DNA of 64,000 nt from Chloroflexota bacterium (lineage in GTDB: Bacteria > Chloroflexota > Anaerolineae > Aggregatilineales > Phototrophicaceae): the NCBI GenBank assembly GCA_023430545.1, contig JAEZAF010000087.1, positions 1 through 64,000 on the forward strand, read 5' to 3'. Numbering within the stretch: the first letter of the stretch is position 1; each line of letters begins with the position of its first letter. This document shows, piece by piece, positions 33,506 through 41,689 of this stretch. A program made the translations under genes and the position numbers. Below the pieces are notes generated by a model. It saw nothing but the letters and a program-made list of their open reading frames with translations. It did not search any database and had not been told where the DNA came from.

Positions 33506-34678
33506 TTACTTATACAGCAGATAGGGCGCTGCATCCTGCCTGAACTGCTGATGGAATGCAGGCCATCCTGCGATGATCGCGTCAACCGACTCGCCAGAAT
33601 CCAACTGTGACCGTACTTCCGCGCTTCCGATCAGGCGGTCGAAGTGTTGAAGACCGCTGGCCGTTTGGTCGCTGAAGGTTTCCTGAGGTAGCCATGCGAA
33701 GTCGTCAGGATATAACTGTTGAATCGTCTGGATCACATGCAGCCATACCACCAGCGGGCGATAGTCAGTCATATCGGTGATATGAACCTGAACACCGCTG
33801 CATGTCTCACCTTTATATTTGCTGGCATTGGGCTTGAACAGGTGCGGACGAAAGCGCACCCCGGGCAGTTCCAGTCGATGAAGTGCCGCCGCCAGATCCC
33901 ACGCATCGATGAACGGCGCACCGACCACTTCGAACGGCAGCGGTGTCCCGCGCCCTTCCGACAGGATCGTACCTTCGACCAGACATGCCCCCGGATAGTG
34001 CAGTGCCGTGACAAAATGCGGCATATTCAGTGATGGTGGTACAAACGCTCTGCCGATTGAATCCCACCGCTGCTGCCGCTGCCAGCCGTCACACGGGATG
34101 ACTGTCACATCAGCCTGAGAGGTATTCCAGCGGGCATTCACCAACTGTGCCATCTCGCCAATCGTCATCCCGTGCTGAATGGGGATTGGGAACCGTCCTA
34201 CCAGTGAAGCGAGGGCTGGATCAAGTGTCCCACCGTCTACCGTCGCTCCCAGTGGGTTAGGCCGGTCGAGGATCATCACCGCTGCACCGTGCGCACCGCA
34301 CGCCTCGAGGACATGTGTCAGCGTCCACAGGAAAGTGTAATAGCGCACACCGATGTCCTGCAGATCGCAGACCATCACATCGATCCCTTCCAGCATTGAT
34401 GCGGTCGGGTGCATGGTCTCTCCATACAGGCTGTAGACTGGAAGACCGGTGCGCGGATCGGTGGTGGAACTGACATGCTCCCCGTCCGCTGCCATTCCGG
34501 CGAAGCCGTGCTCCGGGCCGAACAGGGCTGCCAGATTGACATCCTGCGCCTGTCTCAGCACATCATAGGTGCTTACCAGATCGCGATCCACGGCGGGCAG
34601 GTTGGTGAACAATCCCACCCGTTTGCCTTGCAGTGCTCTGAAACTGTTATCTTTCAGGCGATCAATGCCGAAGCGCAT
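33506..34678 (-). CDS. namZ: Exo-beta-N-acetylmuramidase NamZ-like (DUF1343)
   Basis: Member of the DUF1343 family, shown in Bacillus to be NamZ, which releases MurNAc from the non-reducing end of peptidoglycan fragments. Family motifs: RVGLFTNLPAVDRD, ALFGPEHGFAGMAADGEHV, DPRTGLPVYSLYGE, VCDLQDIGVRYYTFLWTLTHVLEA, ILDRPNPLGA, and LSEGRGTPLPFEVVGAPFID. There is no signal peptide in this 390-residue protein, so it should act inside the cell on imported fragments, unlike secreted Bacillus NamZ. It follows nagZ by 3 bases and is the last gene of the muropeptide-type operon. Confidence 0.9.
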   Translation of the reverse strand: MRFGIDRLKDNSFRALQGKRVGLFTNLPAVDRDLVSTYDVLRQAQDVNLAALFGPEHGFAGMAADGEHVSSTTDPRTGLPVYSLYGETMHPTASMLEGIDVMVCDLQDIGVRYYTFLWTLTHVLEACGAHGAAVMILDRPNPLGATVDGGTLDPALASLVGRFPIPIQHGMTIGEMAQLVNARWNTSQADVTVIPCDGWQRQQRWDSIGRAFVPPSLNMPHFVTALHYPGACLVEGTILSEGRGTPLPFEVVGAPFIDAWDLAAALHRLELPGVRFRPHLFKPNASKYKGETCSGVQVHITDMTDYRPLVVWLHVIQTIQQLYPDDFAWLPQETFSDQTASGLQHFDRLIGSAEVRSQLDSGESVDAIIAGWPAFHQQFRQDAAPYLLYK

Positions 34679-34681
34679 GGC

Positions 34682-36235
34682 TTACACCTGAACCGGGAGC
34701 CGACCAGCCGGTGTCACTTCGCCGGTCAGCGCCGTCACGACGGCTTCCAGCGAGGGCAGGCTGTCTCCGGCGGTACTGATCACCGTGCCGTCATTGATCA
34801 GGCTGGCATCATACGGATTGCGCAGGGCCAGCAGAACGACCTTTGCCGAGGTGTCACTCAGGGCACGGACCGCGCTGGTCTGTGCTGTGTTGAGATGGGC
34901 ATTCCGCGTTGCCAGAATCACCACGTCGGCCTGACCGATGCGTGCATGGGCTGCTCCGATTTCGGCTTCACCGGGTGTGGTCGGCAGGGTGATGGTTTCC
35001 ACCTTTGGCAGCCGTGCGCTGATGAATGCGCCGAGGCTGGTTTTGGTCTTTTCTTCCTGCACGATGCTGTCCACACCCGATGCGAACTCCACCAGTACCA
35101 CCCGACGTGAGTCATCGGCGGAGATTGGCAGGACATCGGACTCGGTGCGCAGTGACGTCAGCGCGGCTTGTGCGGCGGATAAAACGGTCGCACGATGTTC
35201 TGGTGTGTAGACCTGTGTGATATCGGTCTGCTTCGCCGGGAAGCGGGCCTTCAGGGCGGCGACACGGTCATTCGCAGCATCGACCTGTGCTTCTGAAACA
35301 TCGCCGCGTCTGACGGCTTCCAGCAGATGGTCATAGGCGGTGGACTGTTTATCAGCGGTATGCGAGAAGATGATGACATCCACACCCGCCTTTGCCGCAC
35401 GCACGACCGAGCCGCTGACGTGATAGTGATCGTCGATGGCTTTCATCTCCATGCAGTCGGTGGTGACAACACCCTCAAATCCGAGTTCATCGCGTAGCAG
35501 TGGCCCGATGATTTTGTCGGACAGCGTCGCGGGATGCTCTTCATCCAGTGTGGTGAAGATGGTATGGGTTGTCATCACGGTTGCGAGACCGGCGGCAATT
35601 GCCTGGCGATAGGGCAGCAGATCGACCGCCATGAGCTGTTCGACTCCGGTATCGAGACGCGGCAGCGCGAGGTGGGTATCAATCGCGGTTGCGCCCAGTC
35701 CGGGGAAGTGTTTGGCACAGGCTGCAACGCCGTTGGCCTGAAAGCCTCGGACGGCTGCTGCGGCCAGTGCCGCCACACGCCGGTGATCTGATCCGAATGA
35801 GCGCGTCCCAACAGTCGGGTTATCAGCGTTATAGGAAACATCGACCGATGGCGCAAATGTCCAGTTGATGCCGAGTGCGTGCATCTCACGGCCCAGAATG
35901 CCGGATACTGCTTCGGTGACGGCTTCGGCATTGTCACCAATGCTGGACAGTGCCATCGCGCCCGGGCTTTCGGTAAACCCTTCGCGCAGTCGCGCGACCG
36001 TACCGCCTTCCTGATCGATCGCGATCAGCAGCGGATACTTGGAGGCTTCATGAAGCTGCGCGGTCAGTTCTGCAAGCTGGGCTGGGCTTTCGACATTACG
36101 GGCGAAGAGGATCACGCTGCCCAGCCGACCGGCACGCAGCCATTCGAGAAAGTATTCAGGGGCGGTCAGGCCGTGGAAGCCCGCCATCAGCATCTGGCCG
36201 ACACGATCTTCGATACTCTGGATTTGGGTGTTCAA
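34682..36235 (-). CDS. nagZ: Beta-N-acetylhexosaminidase, glycoside hydrolase family 3 (NagZ-like)
   Basis: Removes terminal GlcNAc from peptidoglycan fragments. The (beta/alpha)8 domain carries the NagZ signature KHFPGLG at 175-179 with the Asp186-Thr-His188 dyad and the nucleophile region GVVTTDCMEMKAI (Asp260), plus IAIDQEGGTVARL early on. A second domain (~residues 350-517, GH3 C-terminal type) is present, as in Bacillus NagZ and unlike the single-domain Gram-negative enzymes. There is no signal peptide, so the enzyme is cytosolic. It lies between a GntR regulator and namZ; together NagZ and NamZ would split GlcNAc-MurNAc chains from either sugar. Confidence 0.93.
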   Translation of the reverse strand: MNTQIQSIEDRVGQMLMAGFHGLTAPEYFLEWLRAGRLGSVILFARNVESPAQLAELTAQLHEASKYPLLIAIDQEGGTVARLREGFTESPGAMALSSIGDNAEAVTEAVSGILGREMHALGINWTFAPSVDVSYNADNPTVGTRSFGSDHRRVAALAAAAVRGFQANGVAACAKHFPGLGATAIDTHLALPRLDTGVEQLMAVDLLPYRQAIAAGLATVMTTHTIFTTLDEEHPATLSDKIIGPLLRDELGFEGVVTTDCMEMKAIDDHYHVSGSVVRAAKAGVDVIIFSHTADKQSTAYDHLLEAVRRGDVSEAQVDAANDRVAALKARFPAKQTDITQVYTPEHRATVLSAAQAALTSLRTESDVLPISADDSRRVVLVEFASGVDSIVQEEKTKTSLGAFISARLPKVETITLPTTPGEAEIGAAHARIGQADVVILATRNAHLNTAQTSAVRALSDTSAKVVLLALRNPYDASLINDGTVISTAGDSLPSLEAVVTALTGEVTPAGRLPVQV

Positions 36236-36250
36236 GGATATTTCACTCCT

Positions 36251-36982
36251 CTAGATGTGTTTCAGGCGTGCGCGAAACTTATAACGATCCCCCCGATAGG
36301 CGGACTCGACGTACTCAATCGGGCGCTGATCTTCGATATACGTCACTCGCACCATACTCAGGATCGGGCTGTTAACTTCGACCTTCAATAACTGTGCTTC
36401 TTCAGGTGTTGCCAGCCGTGCCCCCAGTTCCTGATCGGCATGCACCAGCCGGATACTGTAGTGTGTGCGCAGGACGTGATAGAGCGACTCACGTCCGAAA
36501 TCAAAACGCTCAAGGATATTCGGGCAATAGGAGGCCACCAGATGCGAAACTTCCAGCGCAACAGGCTGTTCATTTGCCAGCCTAACCCGCCGCAGCATCA
36601 GCAGGGGAGCACCAACCGGGATCTGTAACGCCTGTGCCAGCTTGCCCGTCGCCTCGATGAGCTTCGCATCCAGCATTCGGCTGCCGGGGCGCTGACCACG
36701 CTTTTCCATCTCCTCGGAAAAACTGGTGAGCATATCCAACGCCTGATTGATCGGTTCATCGCTGACAAATGTGCCTTTGCCAACCTGTGTGTAGAGCTTG
36801 CCCTCAAGCACCAGTTCCTTGATGGCTTTGCCTGCAGTCAGTCGGCTGACGCCAAACTGTTCGGAAAGCCCGCGCTCCGATGGCACACGGTCGTGCGGTG
36901 TCAGCTCACCGGTATTGATTTTGTACAGGATGTATTCCTTGATCTGCTCGTAGTAGGGTTGGGATGATTTTGCTTTCAACAT
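36251..36982 (-). CDS. GntR-family transcriptional regulator (HutC/UTRA type)
   Basis: Repressor-type regulator of 243 residues with an N-terminal winged helix (YYEQIKEYILYKINTGELTPHDRVPSERGLSEQFGVSRLTAGKAIKELVLEGKLYTQVGKGTFVS) and a C-terminal UTRA ligand-binding domain (ALQIPVGAPLLMLRRVRLANEQPVALEVSHLV ... ADQELGARLATPEEAQLLKVEVNSPILSMVRVTYIEDQRPIEYVESAYRGDRYKF). NagR/DasR of this subfamily sense amino-sugar phosphates. It sits inside the putative muropeptide operon, and the operator at 43551-43575 has the matching TGGTATAGTCCA pattern, so autoregulation by an amino-sugar signal is likely (inference). Confidence 0.93.
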   Translation of the reverse strand: MLKAKSSQPYYEQIKEYILYKINTGELTPHDRVPSERGLSEQFGVSRLTAGKAIKELVLEGKLYTQVGKGTFVSDEPINQALDMLTSFSEEMEKRGQRPGSRMLDAKLIEATGKLAQALQIPVGAPLLMLRRVRLANEQPVALEVSHLVASYCPNILERFDFGRESLYHVLRTHYSIRLVHADQELGARLATPEEAQLLKVEVNSPILSMVRVTYIEDQRPIEYVESAYRGDRYKFRARLKHI

Positions 36983-37004
36983 CAGTACGTTTTTCGCTTC
37001 CGGC

Positions 37005-37193
37005 TTATTCCGCCTCTTTTGTCAGACGCATGACCAGCGCTGCACCCACAATCAACAGCAGTCCGATACCGCTGCTGCAGATACTGATTACAAATTCGCC
37101 GCTTTCACGGGGCTGCGCGAGGGCTGAACACAATCCCACAGCAAAGATGAAGCATCCGATTTGTAAAAAACCGCGCAGTGCATCATGGTTCAT
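37005..37193 (-). CDS. Small two-TM membrane protein of unknown function
   Basis: 62 residues with hydrophobic segments at ~9-25 (LQIGCFIFAVGLCSALA) and ~33-55 (FVISICSSGIGLLLIVGAALVM) joined by a short polar turn (QPRESGE). I know no family for it. It fits exactly between OppF (stop to start 19 bases) and the GntR gene (22 bases), on the same strand, which supports a real gene. It could be an accessory subunit or regulator of the importer; this is inference. Confidence 0.6.
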   Translation of the reverse strand: MNHDALRGFLQIGCFIFAVGLCSALAQPRESGEFVISICSSGIGLLLIVGAALVMRLTKEAE

Positions 37194-37212
37194 CGTGGAT
37201 GTCTCCGAACGC

Positions 37213-38226
37213 TCACGATGGGTATGGGATTAGTGTCCCGTTGAGCTGTAACGGAAGACAGGCGGCCTCCTGGTTAAATCCTTCCACACCCGCCAGTTCC
37301 GGGACTTCAGCATCACATAATCCGGGCTGGAAGAAGGGACAGCGTGGGTGGAAGGCACAACCTGGTGGGATCGACAGCAGACTCGGAATTTCCTCTGATC
37401 GCAGCTTCATCGGCTGTTTACGCCGCGTAATATCAGGATCAGCCTCCGGGACTGCCGAGAGCAGGGCACGGGTGTAAGGGTGGGCTGGGTTGGTGATCAC
37501 ATCCTGCGTGCGACCGATTTCGACGATCCGTCCCAGATACATGACGGCGATCCGGCCTTCCCATGCGAAATATTTCGCCAGCGCGAGGTCATGCGTGATC
37601 AGCACAATCGAGACCTGAAGTGTATCACGCAGGTTGTGCAGCATCTTCAGAATCCCAATGCGGATGCTGACATCGACCATGCTGACAGCTTCATCCGCCA
37701 CGATCAGGTTAGGGTTGACGGTGAGGGCGCGGGCAATACTTACCCGCTGACGCTGTCCGCCGCTGAGTTGATGCGGGAATTTGTTGACGATGTCCCCCGG
37801 CGGTGTGAGGTCTACCAGTGTCAGCAGCTCCCAGATGCGGCGGCGAAGTTCGTTGCGGTCCTTGACCATCTTGTGACGCTTGAGTGGGAAGCTCAGGATC
37901 TGTCCGATCGTGTGCGCCGGGTTCAGCGATGCAAACGGGTCCTGATGGACAAGCTGCATCGAACGTCGGGCGACAGCCTGCTGTTTTGGCGGATAGCTTG
38001 CCATCGGCTGGCCGTTATACAGCACATCACCCCGTGAAGCGTCCAGAAGACCAGCGATGATCTTGCCTGTCGTGGTCTTTCCACAGCCGCTTTCCCCCAC
38101 CAGACAAAGCACCTCTGTGGGGTAAATCGTAAGATCGATATCCTGAAGGACTGGGACCAGTTCCCGATCTTTTTCAAACGAACGATAGACGTTTCGAAGT
38201 TCAACAAGTGGCTGCTGCTCTATCAC
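37213..38226 (-). CDS. Oligopeptide-type ABC transporter ATP-binding protein (OppF/DppF-like)
   Basis: Second ATPase of the dipeptide/oligopeptide-class importer. Motifs: Walker A LVGESGCGKTTTGKIIAG, Q-loop LVHQDPFASLNPAHT, signature QLSGGQRQRVSIARAL, Walker B LIVADEAVSMVD and LITHDLALAKYF. The C-terminal oligo_HPY region has four cysteines (CAFHPRCPFFQPGLCDAEVP, then EAACLP), as expected for the iron-sulfur-type extension of these ATPases. The Walker B DEAVSMVD (Val-Ser-Met in place of Pro-Thr/Ser-Ala) is a common OppF-type variation. It overlaps the OppD-like gene by 4 bases. Confidence 0.93.
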   Translation of the reverse strand: MIEQQPLVELRNVYRSFEKDRELVPVLQDIDLTIYPTEVLCLVGESGCGKTTTGKIIAGLLDASRGDVLYNGQPMASYPPKQQAVARRSMQLVHQDPFASLNPAHTIGQILSFPLKRHKMVKDRNELRRRIWELLTLVDLTPPGDIVNKFPHQLSGGQRQRVSIARALTVNPNLIVADEAVSMVDVSIRIGILKMLHNLRDTLQVSIVLITHDLALAKYFAWEGRIAVMYLGRIVEIGRTQDVITNPAHPYTRALLSAVPEADPDITRRKQPMKLRSEEIPSLLSIPPGCAFHPRCPFFQPGLCDAEVPELAGVEGFNQEAACLPLQLNGTLIPYPS

Positions 38227-39242
38227 GAATAGATGACCTTTTCCCGTTCTGCCCGAACCGCTTCATGATGGTGGCAGGCGACGCCATGATTCTGGTTAAA
38301 CACGATAAACTCCGGTGGTACATGGGTGCAGATATCGGTTGCAAACCGACAGCGTGGATGAAACTTGCACCCCGGCGGCGGATCGATCAGGTCTGGAGGG
38401 CTGCCGGGGATGCTGTGAAGCTCTTCTGCACCAGCACTCAGGCGCGGGGCGGCATTCAACAGACTCAGGGTATAGGCATGGCGCGGATGATAGAAGACTT
38501 CTTCCACCGGGCCTTTTTCCACGAATTCACCTGCGTACATGGTGGCGATGGTGTCAGCGATTTCCGCGGCAACTGCGAGGTCATGGCTGATGAAGATCAC
38601 GCTGAAATTGAGTTCACGCCGCAGTTCCTTCAGGACATCGAGAATCGAGCGCTGCGTCAGGATGTCTACGGCAGTTGTTGGCTCATCCATAATCACGATC
38701 TGCGGACGCAGCAGCAGGCTTAGCGCCAGCAGCACACGCTGACGCATCCCACCGCTGAGTTCATGCGGATAGGAGCGAAACACGCGCATTGGATCAAGTC
38801 TCACTTTTTCGAACAGATCGAGGGCGCGCCGTCTGCTTTCTTCCTGACGCATACCGTGTGCTTTACCCGTGTCGTATACCATATCGGAGATGCGAAGCAC
38901 CGGATTAAGCGAGTTCAGTGCCCCCTGAAAGACCATCGACATTTCCGACCATAAAAAGCGCCGCATCGCCCGGTCGGACAGGTTGAGCACGTTAATTGGC
39001 TTGCCGTTGCGATCCTTATACAGGATAGATCCTCCCTCAATCCGGGCGGATCGTGGAAGCTGTCGGATCAGGGCGAGGTTCAGCGACGACTTTCCGCAAC
39101 CGCTTTCGCCAATCACGGCTAGCGTCTCCCCGGCATGCAGATCGAATGAGACATCCTTGACCGCACGTACACGTCCGCGCTCGGCAAGGTAGCTCATCGT
39201 CAGATTCTTAACACTCAGTACAACATCACTGCTGAGTTGCAT
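38223..39242 (-). CDS. Oligopeptide-type ABC transporter ATP-binding protein (OppD/DppD-like)
   Basis: First ATPase of the importer. Motifs: Walker A VIGESGCGKSSLNLALIR, Q-loop MVFQGALNSLNPVLRI, signature ELSGGMRQRVLLALSL, Walker B IVIMDEPTTAVD, and FISHDLAVAAEIADT. The C-terminus has the oligo_HPY segment GSPPDLIDPPPGCKFHPRCRFATDICTHVPPEF with the usual cysteines. Four-base overlap with the OppF-like gene and a 13-base gap after the permease gene show operon structure. Confidence 0.94.
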   Translation of the reverse strand: MQLSSDVVLSVKNLTMSYLAERGRVRAVKDVSFDLHAGETLAVIGESGCGKSSLNLALIRQLPRSARIEGGSILYKDRNGKPINVLNLSDRAMRRFLWSEMSMVFQGALNSLNPVLRISDMVYDTGKAHGMRQEESRRRALDLFEKVRLDPMRVFRSYPHELSGGMRQRVLLALSLLLRPQIVIMDEPTTAVDILTQRSILDVLKELRRELNFSVIFISHDLAVAAEIADTIATMYAGEFVEKGPVEEVFYHPRHAYTLSLLNAAPRLSAGAEELHSIPGSPPDLIDPPPGCKFHPRCRFATDICTHVPPEFIVFNQNHGVACHHHEAVRAEREKVIYS

Positions 39243-39255
39243 ATCATTCCTCTGA

Positions 39256-40443
39256 TTACAGACTGCGCCGCAGGCGCGGGTTGAACATCTCTTCCAGTGA
39301 GCGCGTAAACAGGATCAGTGAAAGCTGGAAAAGGGCGATAGCCAGAATCGGTGCCAGCGGCATCATGATCGCGTTCGGGTTATAGAACGCACCCTGATTC
39401 TGAGCATTCCAGATCATGATTCCCCAGTCAGGTTCTTTCAACGGCGCCATGCCGAGGATAATCAGACCGACCAGTGAATACATCGCAGTACGGATGGCGA
39501 AAATGAAGTTGATGGCAATATAGCTGACCATGTTGGGGAAGATTTCCCGCGAGATGATATGCCACAGGCCGAGATCCAGCGTAATGGCGGCTTCCACATA
39601 ATCACGTTCGCGCAGGCTCAGTACCTGAGCACGGACGGCTCGCATCAGCGCAGGCCAGCTTAATGCAGCGATCAGTACCGCCAGCATAAAGTTATTGTCA
39701 AAGGTAAGGATACTGGCAAGCACCAACAGCAGGGGAAACTGCGGAATCGTCAGGATAAAGTTTGACAGTGCCGACAGGACCTGATCCACAACGCCGCCCA
39801 GCAGCGCCGCCAGTGAACCGAGGATCACGGCGATGGCCGTCGCCATCAGGCCGGCCTGCACCGCTGTAATGATGATCGTCTGCCCACCGTAAACGATATG
39901 TGACAGGATATCTCGCCCCTGCCAGTCGAGTCCTAATGGAAATTCTGATGATGGGGGCTGAAACAACGTGCGTGCATCCTCTGCACGGCGATCCATTCGA
40001 GGACGGCCTTCATATTCGATGAACAGTGGGCCGAAGGCGGTCACGAGGATAAAGAATACGATCCCTAAAAACCCAATGAATCCGCCGGTATTTCGCACCA
40101 GAGACCGTACCGTCGTGCGCACACTGCGGCCTAATGAAGCCGTCTGGCGCAGGAAAAATTCGGTATTGGTTTCTGCGAAATCCACTTCATCAATCGACTT
40201 GCGTGACGTAAACGGGTCCTGCCGGTTGACGTAAACATACGAGACGACAACCGATGTGGTGAGAATCACCATTGGGATGCCACCCAGAAAGCCGCAGGCA
40301 AACCCGCTGAGCACACAGGCGACAAAACCAATCAGCCCGGGCACAAAATATCGGTAACGTACGCCAATTGCCAGTGGGATGAGGCCCAGCACCGCACCGA
40401 TGATCAGGCCGGTGGTGGTTGCAACTGTTTCAAAACCGATCAT
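39256..40443 (-). CDS. Oligopeptide-type ABC transporter permease (OppC/DppC-like) with extra N-terminal helices
   Basis: Second permease of the importer. The core (~residues 105-395) has the DppC order: a first helix (IGFLGIVFFILVTAFGPLF), EFPLGLDWQGRDILSHIVYGGQTIIIT, and the coupling motif AVRAQVLSLRERDYVEAAITLDLGLWHIISREIFPNMVSYI. In front lies an extra ~85-residue segment with about three helices (GLIIGAVLGLIPLAIGV; YFVPGLIGFVACVLSGFACGFLGGIPMVILTTSVVVSYVYV), which ordinary OppC proteins (~300 residues) lack. The extension could be an added membrane domain or substrate-gating element. It is preceded by an 82-base gap holding a small hairpin (40499-40519). Confidence 0.9.
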   Translation of the reverse strand: MIGFETVATTTGLIIGAVLGLIPLAIGVRYRYFVPGLIGFVACVLSGFACGFLGGIPMVILTTSVVVSYVYVNRQDPFTSRKSIDEVDFAETNTEFFLRQTASLGRSVRTTVRSLVRNTGGFIGFLGIVFFILVTAFGPLFIEYEGRPRMDRRAEDARTLFQPPSSEFPLGLDWQGRDILSHIVYGGQTIIITAVQAGLMATAIAVILGSLAALLGGVVDQVLSALSNFILTIPQFPLLLVLASILTFDNNFMLAVLIAALSWPALMRAVRAQVLSLRERDYVEAAITLDLGLWHIISREIFPNMVSYIAINFIFAIRTAMYSLVGLIILGMAPLKEPDWGIMIWNAQNQGAFYNPNAIMMPLAPILAIALFQLSLILFTRSLEEMFNPRLRRSL

Positions 40444-40498
40444 ACTGAGAACCTGTTATCTAAAACGATAATTTTTAAATGAACTGTTACGTTACTAT

Positions 40499-40519
40499 CG
40501 GCTGTATCTCTTTCAGCCG
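40499..40519 (-). terminator. Small hairpin between the two permease genes
   Basis: CGGCTG/CAGCCG stem with a 9-base loop in the 82-base gap between the OppB- and OppC-like genes. It has no T tract on the minus strand, so it is probably an mRNA processing or stability element. Confidence 0.3.
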
Positions 40520-40525
40520 TGTTTT

Positions 40526-41620
40526 CTAACGTTTATCAAGGCTCACACGCGGGTCCAGCCAGCCGATCAACAGATCTGCCAGGATATTGGATGCGATCAC
40601 GCTGATCGTAATCACGAGAAAGATACCCTGCATGGTGGTGTAGTCTCTTGCCAATACGGCGCGTGCAAGCAGCAATCCGAGGCCCGGATATTCAAAATAG
40701 CGTTCGACGATCACACTGCCGCTGAGGACAAAACCGATGCTGATCGCCAGCCGTGTGACCATTGGCAGCATGGCATTTCGTCCCACATACGCGCTTAAGA
40801 TGCGCCGTTCCGAGAGGCCGCGTGCCTTGGCGACATTGATGTAATCTTCACCCAGTGTCGAGATCGTGCTGCTGCGCATCGACAGAACCCAGACACCGAT
40901 TGAGGCCAGTACGTAGGTTACAATCGGCAGAATCGCGTGTTTGATCACACTGCTGATGTATTCCAGCGTAAATCCCGGTGTGAGTGTATGATCGACACCG
41001 CCACGCATCTCACCCACGTTGAACCACTGTAGCTGAACCCCGGCGATCAGGATGATCAGCAGTGCGTAGACATAGTCCGGGATACCGGAAAGAATCGACG
41101 CGATGCCTGTGACGATATTGTCAAACAGACTGCCGCGCCAGTATGCGGTCATCATCCCGAGAATCACCCCCAGACCGAAGCTGATGAACAGCGCTGTGCC
41201 AACTGAAATCAGTGTCCACGGCAGATAGCGCAGGATCTGGTCCCGCACTGGAGTCCCGGCTGAGGTAATCGAAACCCCCAGATCGCCCTGAAGCAGATTT
41301 CCCATAAACGTCAGATACTGGTTGATGAGCGGCTCGTTTGGGTCGAAGGCGAACAGTGTCGCGGCCTGATTACGCGCCTCTTCCATTGTGTAACCCCGCT
41401 GCATCAGTTGATCGATGCGGATGTCTACCGGGTTGCCCGGCAGCAGGCGGATCAGGAAGAACGTAAAGGTTGTTGCCGCCCAGATCGTCACCAGCCCCTG
41501 AAGAAAAGCCCGAAAAGCATAGGAAGAGACAACCCTTTTAACGCGCTGGCTAAACTGTGATGGTTGTGGTTCGTAACGATCAGGCGCTGTCGATGAAGGC
41601 GAGGCGGTTGCTGCCATCAA
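40526..41620 (-). CDS. Oligopeptide-type ABC transporter permease (OppB/DppB-like)
   Basis: First permease of the importer, 364 residues with six helices. Landmarks: WAATTFTFFLIRLLPGNPVDIRI, FAFDPNEPLINQYLTFMGNLLQGDLGVSI, LPWTLISVGTALFISFGLGVILG, the coupling EAA-type loop SSTISTLGEDYINVAKARGLSERRIL, and RNAMLPMVTRLAISIGFVLSGSVIVERYFEYPGLG, all family standards. A ~30-residue soluble N-terminus precedes the first helix. A terminator-like hairpin at 41640-41663 separates it from the binding-protein gene. Confidence 0.94.
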   Translation of the reverse strand: MMAATASPSSTAPDRYEPQPSQFSQRVKRVVSSYAFRAFLQGLVTIWAATTFTFFLIRLLPGNPVDIRIDQLMQRGYTMEEARNQAATLFAFDPNEPLINQYLTFMGNLLQGDLGVSITSAGTPVRDQILRYLPWTLISVGTALFISFGLGVILGMMTAYWRGSLFDNIVTGIASILSGIPDYVYALLIILIAGVQLQWFNVGEMRGGVDHTLTPGFTLEYISSVIKHAILPIVTYVLASIGVWVLSMRSSTISTLGEDYINVAKARGLSERRILSAYVGRNAMLPMVTRLAISIGFVLSGSVIVERYFEYPGLGLLLARAVLARDYTTMQGIFLVITISVIASNILADLLIGWLDPRVSLDKR

Positions 41621-41639
41621 TAACCTTTCTATAGTGAAT

Positions 41640-41663
41640 GGGGCGAACCAATCGGTTCGCCCC
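41640..41663 (-). terminator. Attenuator-like hairpin between binding-protein and permease genes
   Basis: Perfect ten-base stem (GGGGCGAACC/GGTTCGCCCC) with a 4-base loop, 27 bases after the binding-protein stop on the minus strand, with no long T tract. Position suggests it limits read-through so that the receptor is more abundant than the membrane parts. Confidence 0.65.
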
Positions 41664-41689
41664 GGTATTACCTGACTTACAGCACTGCG

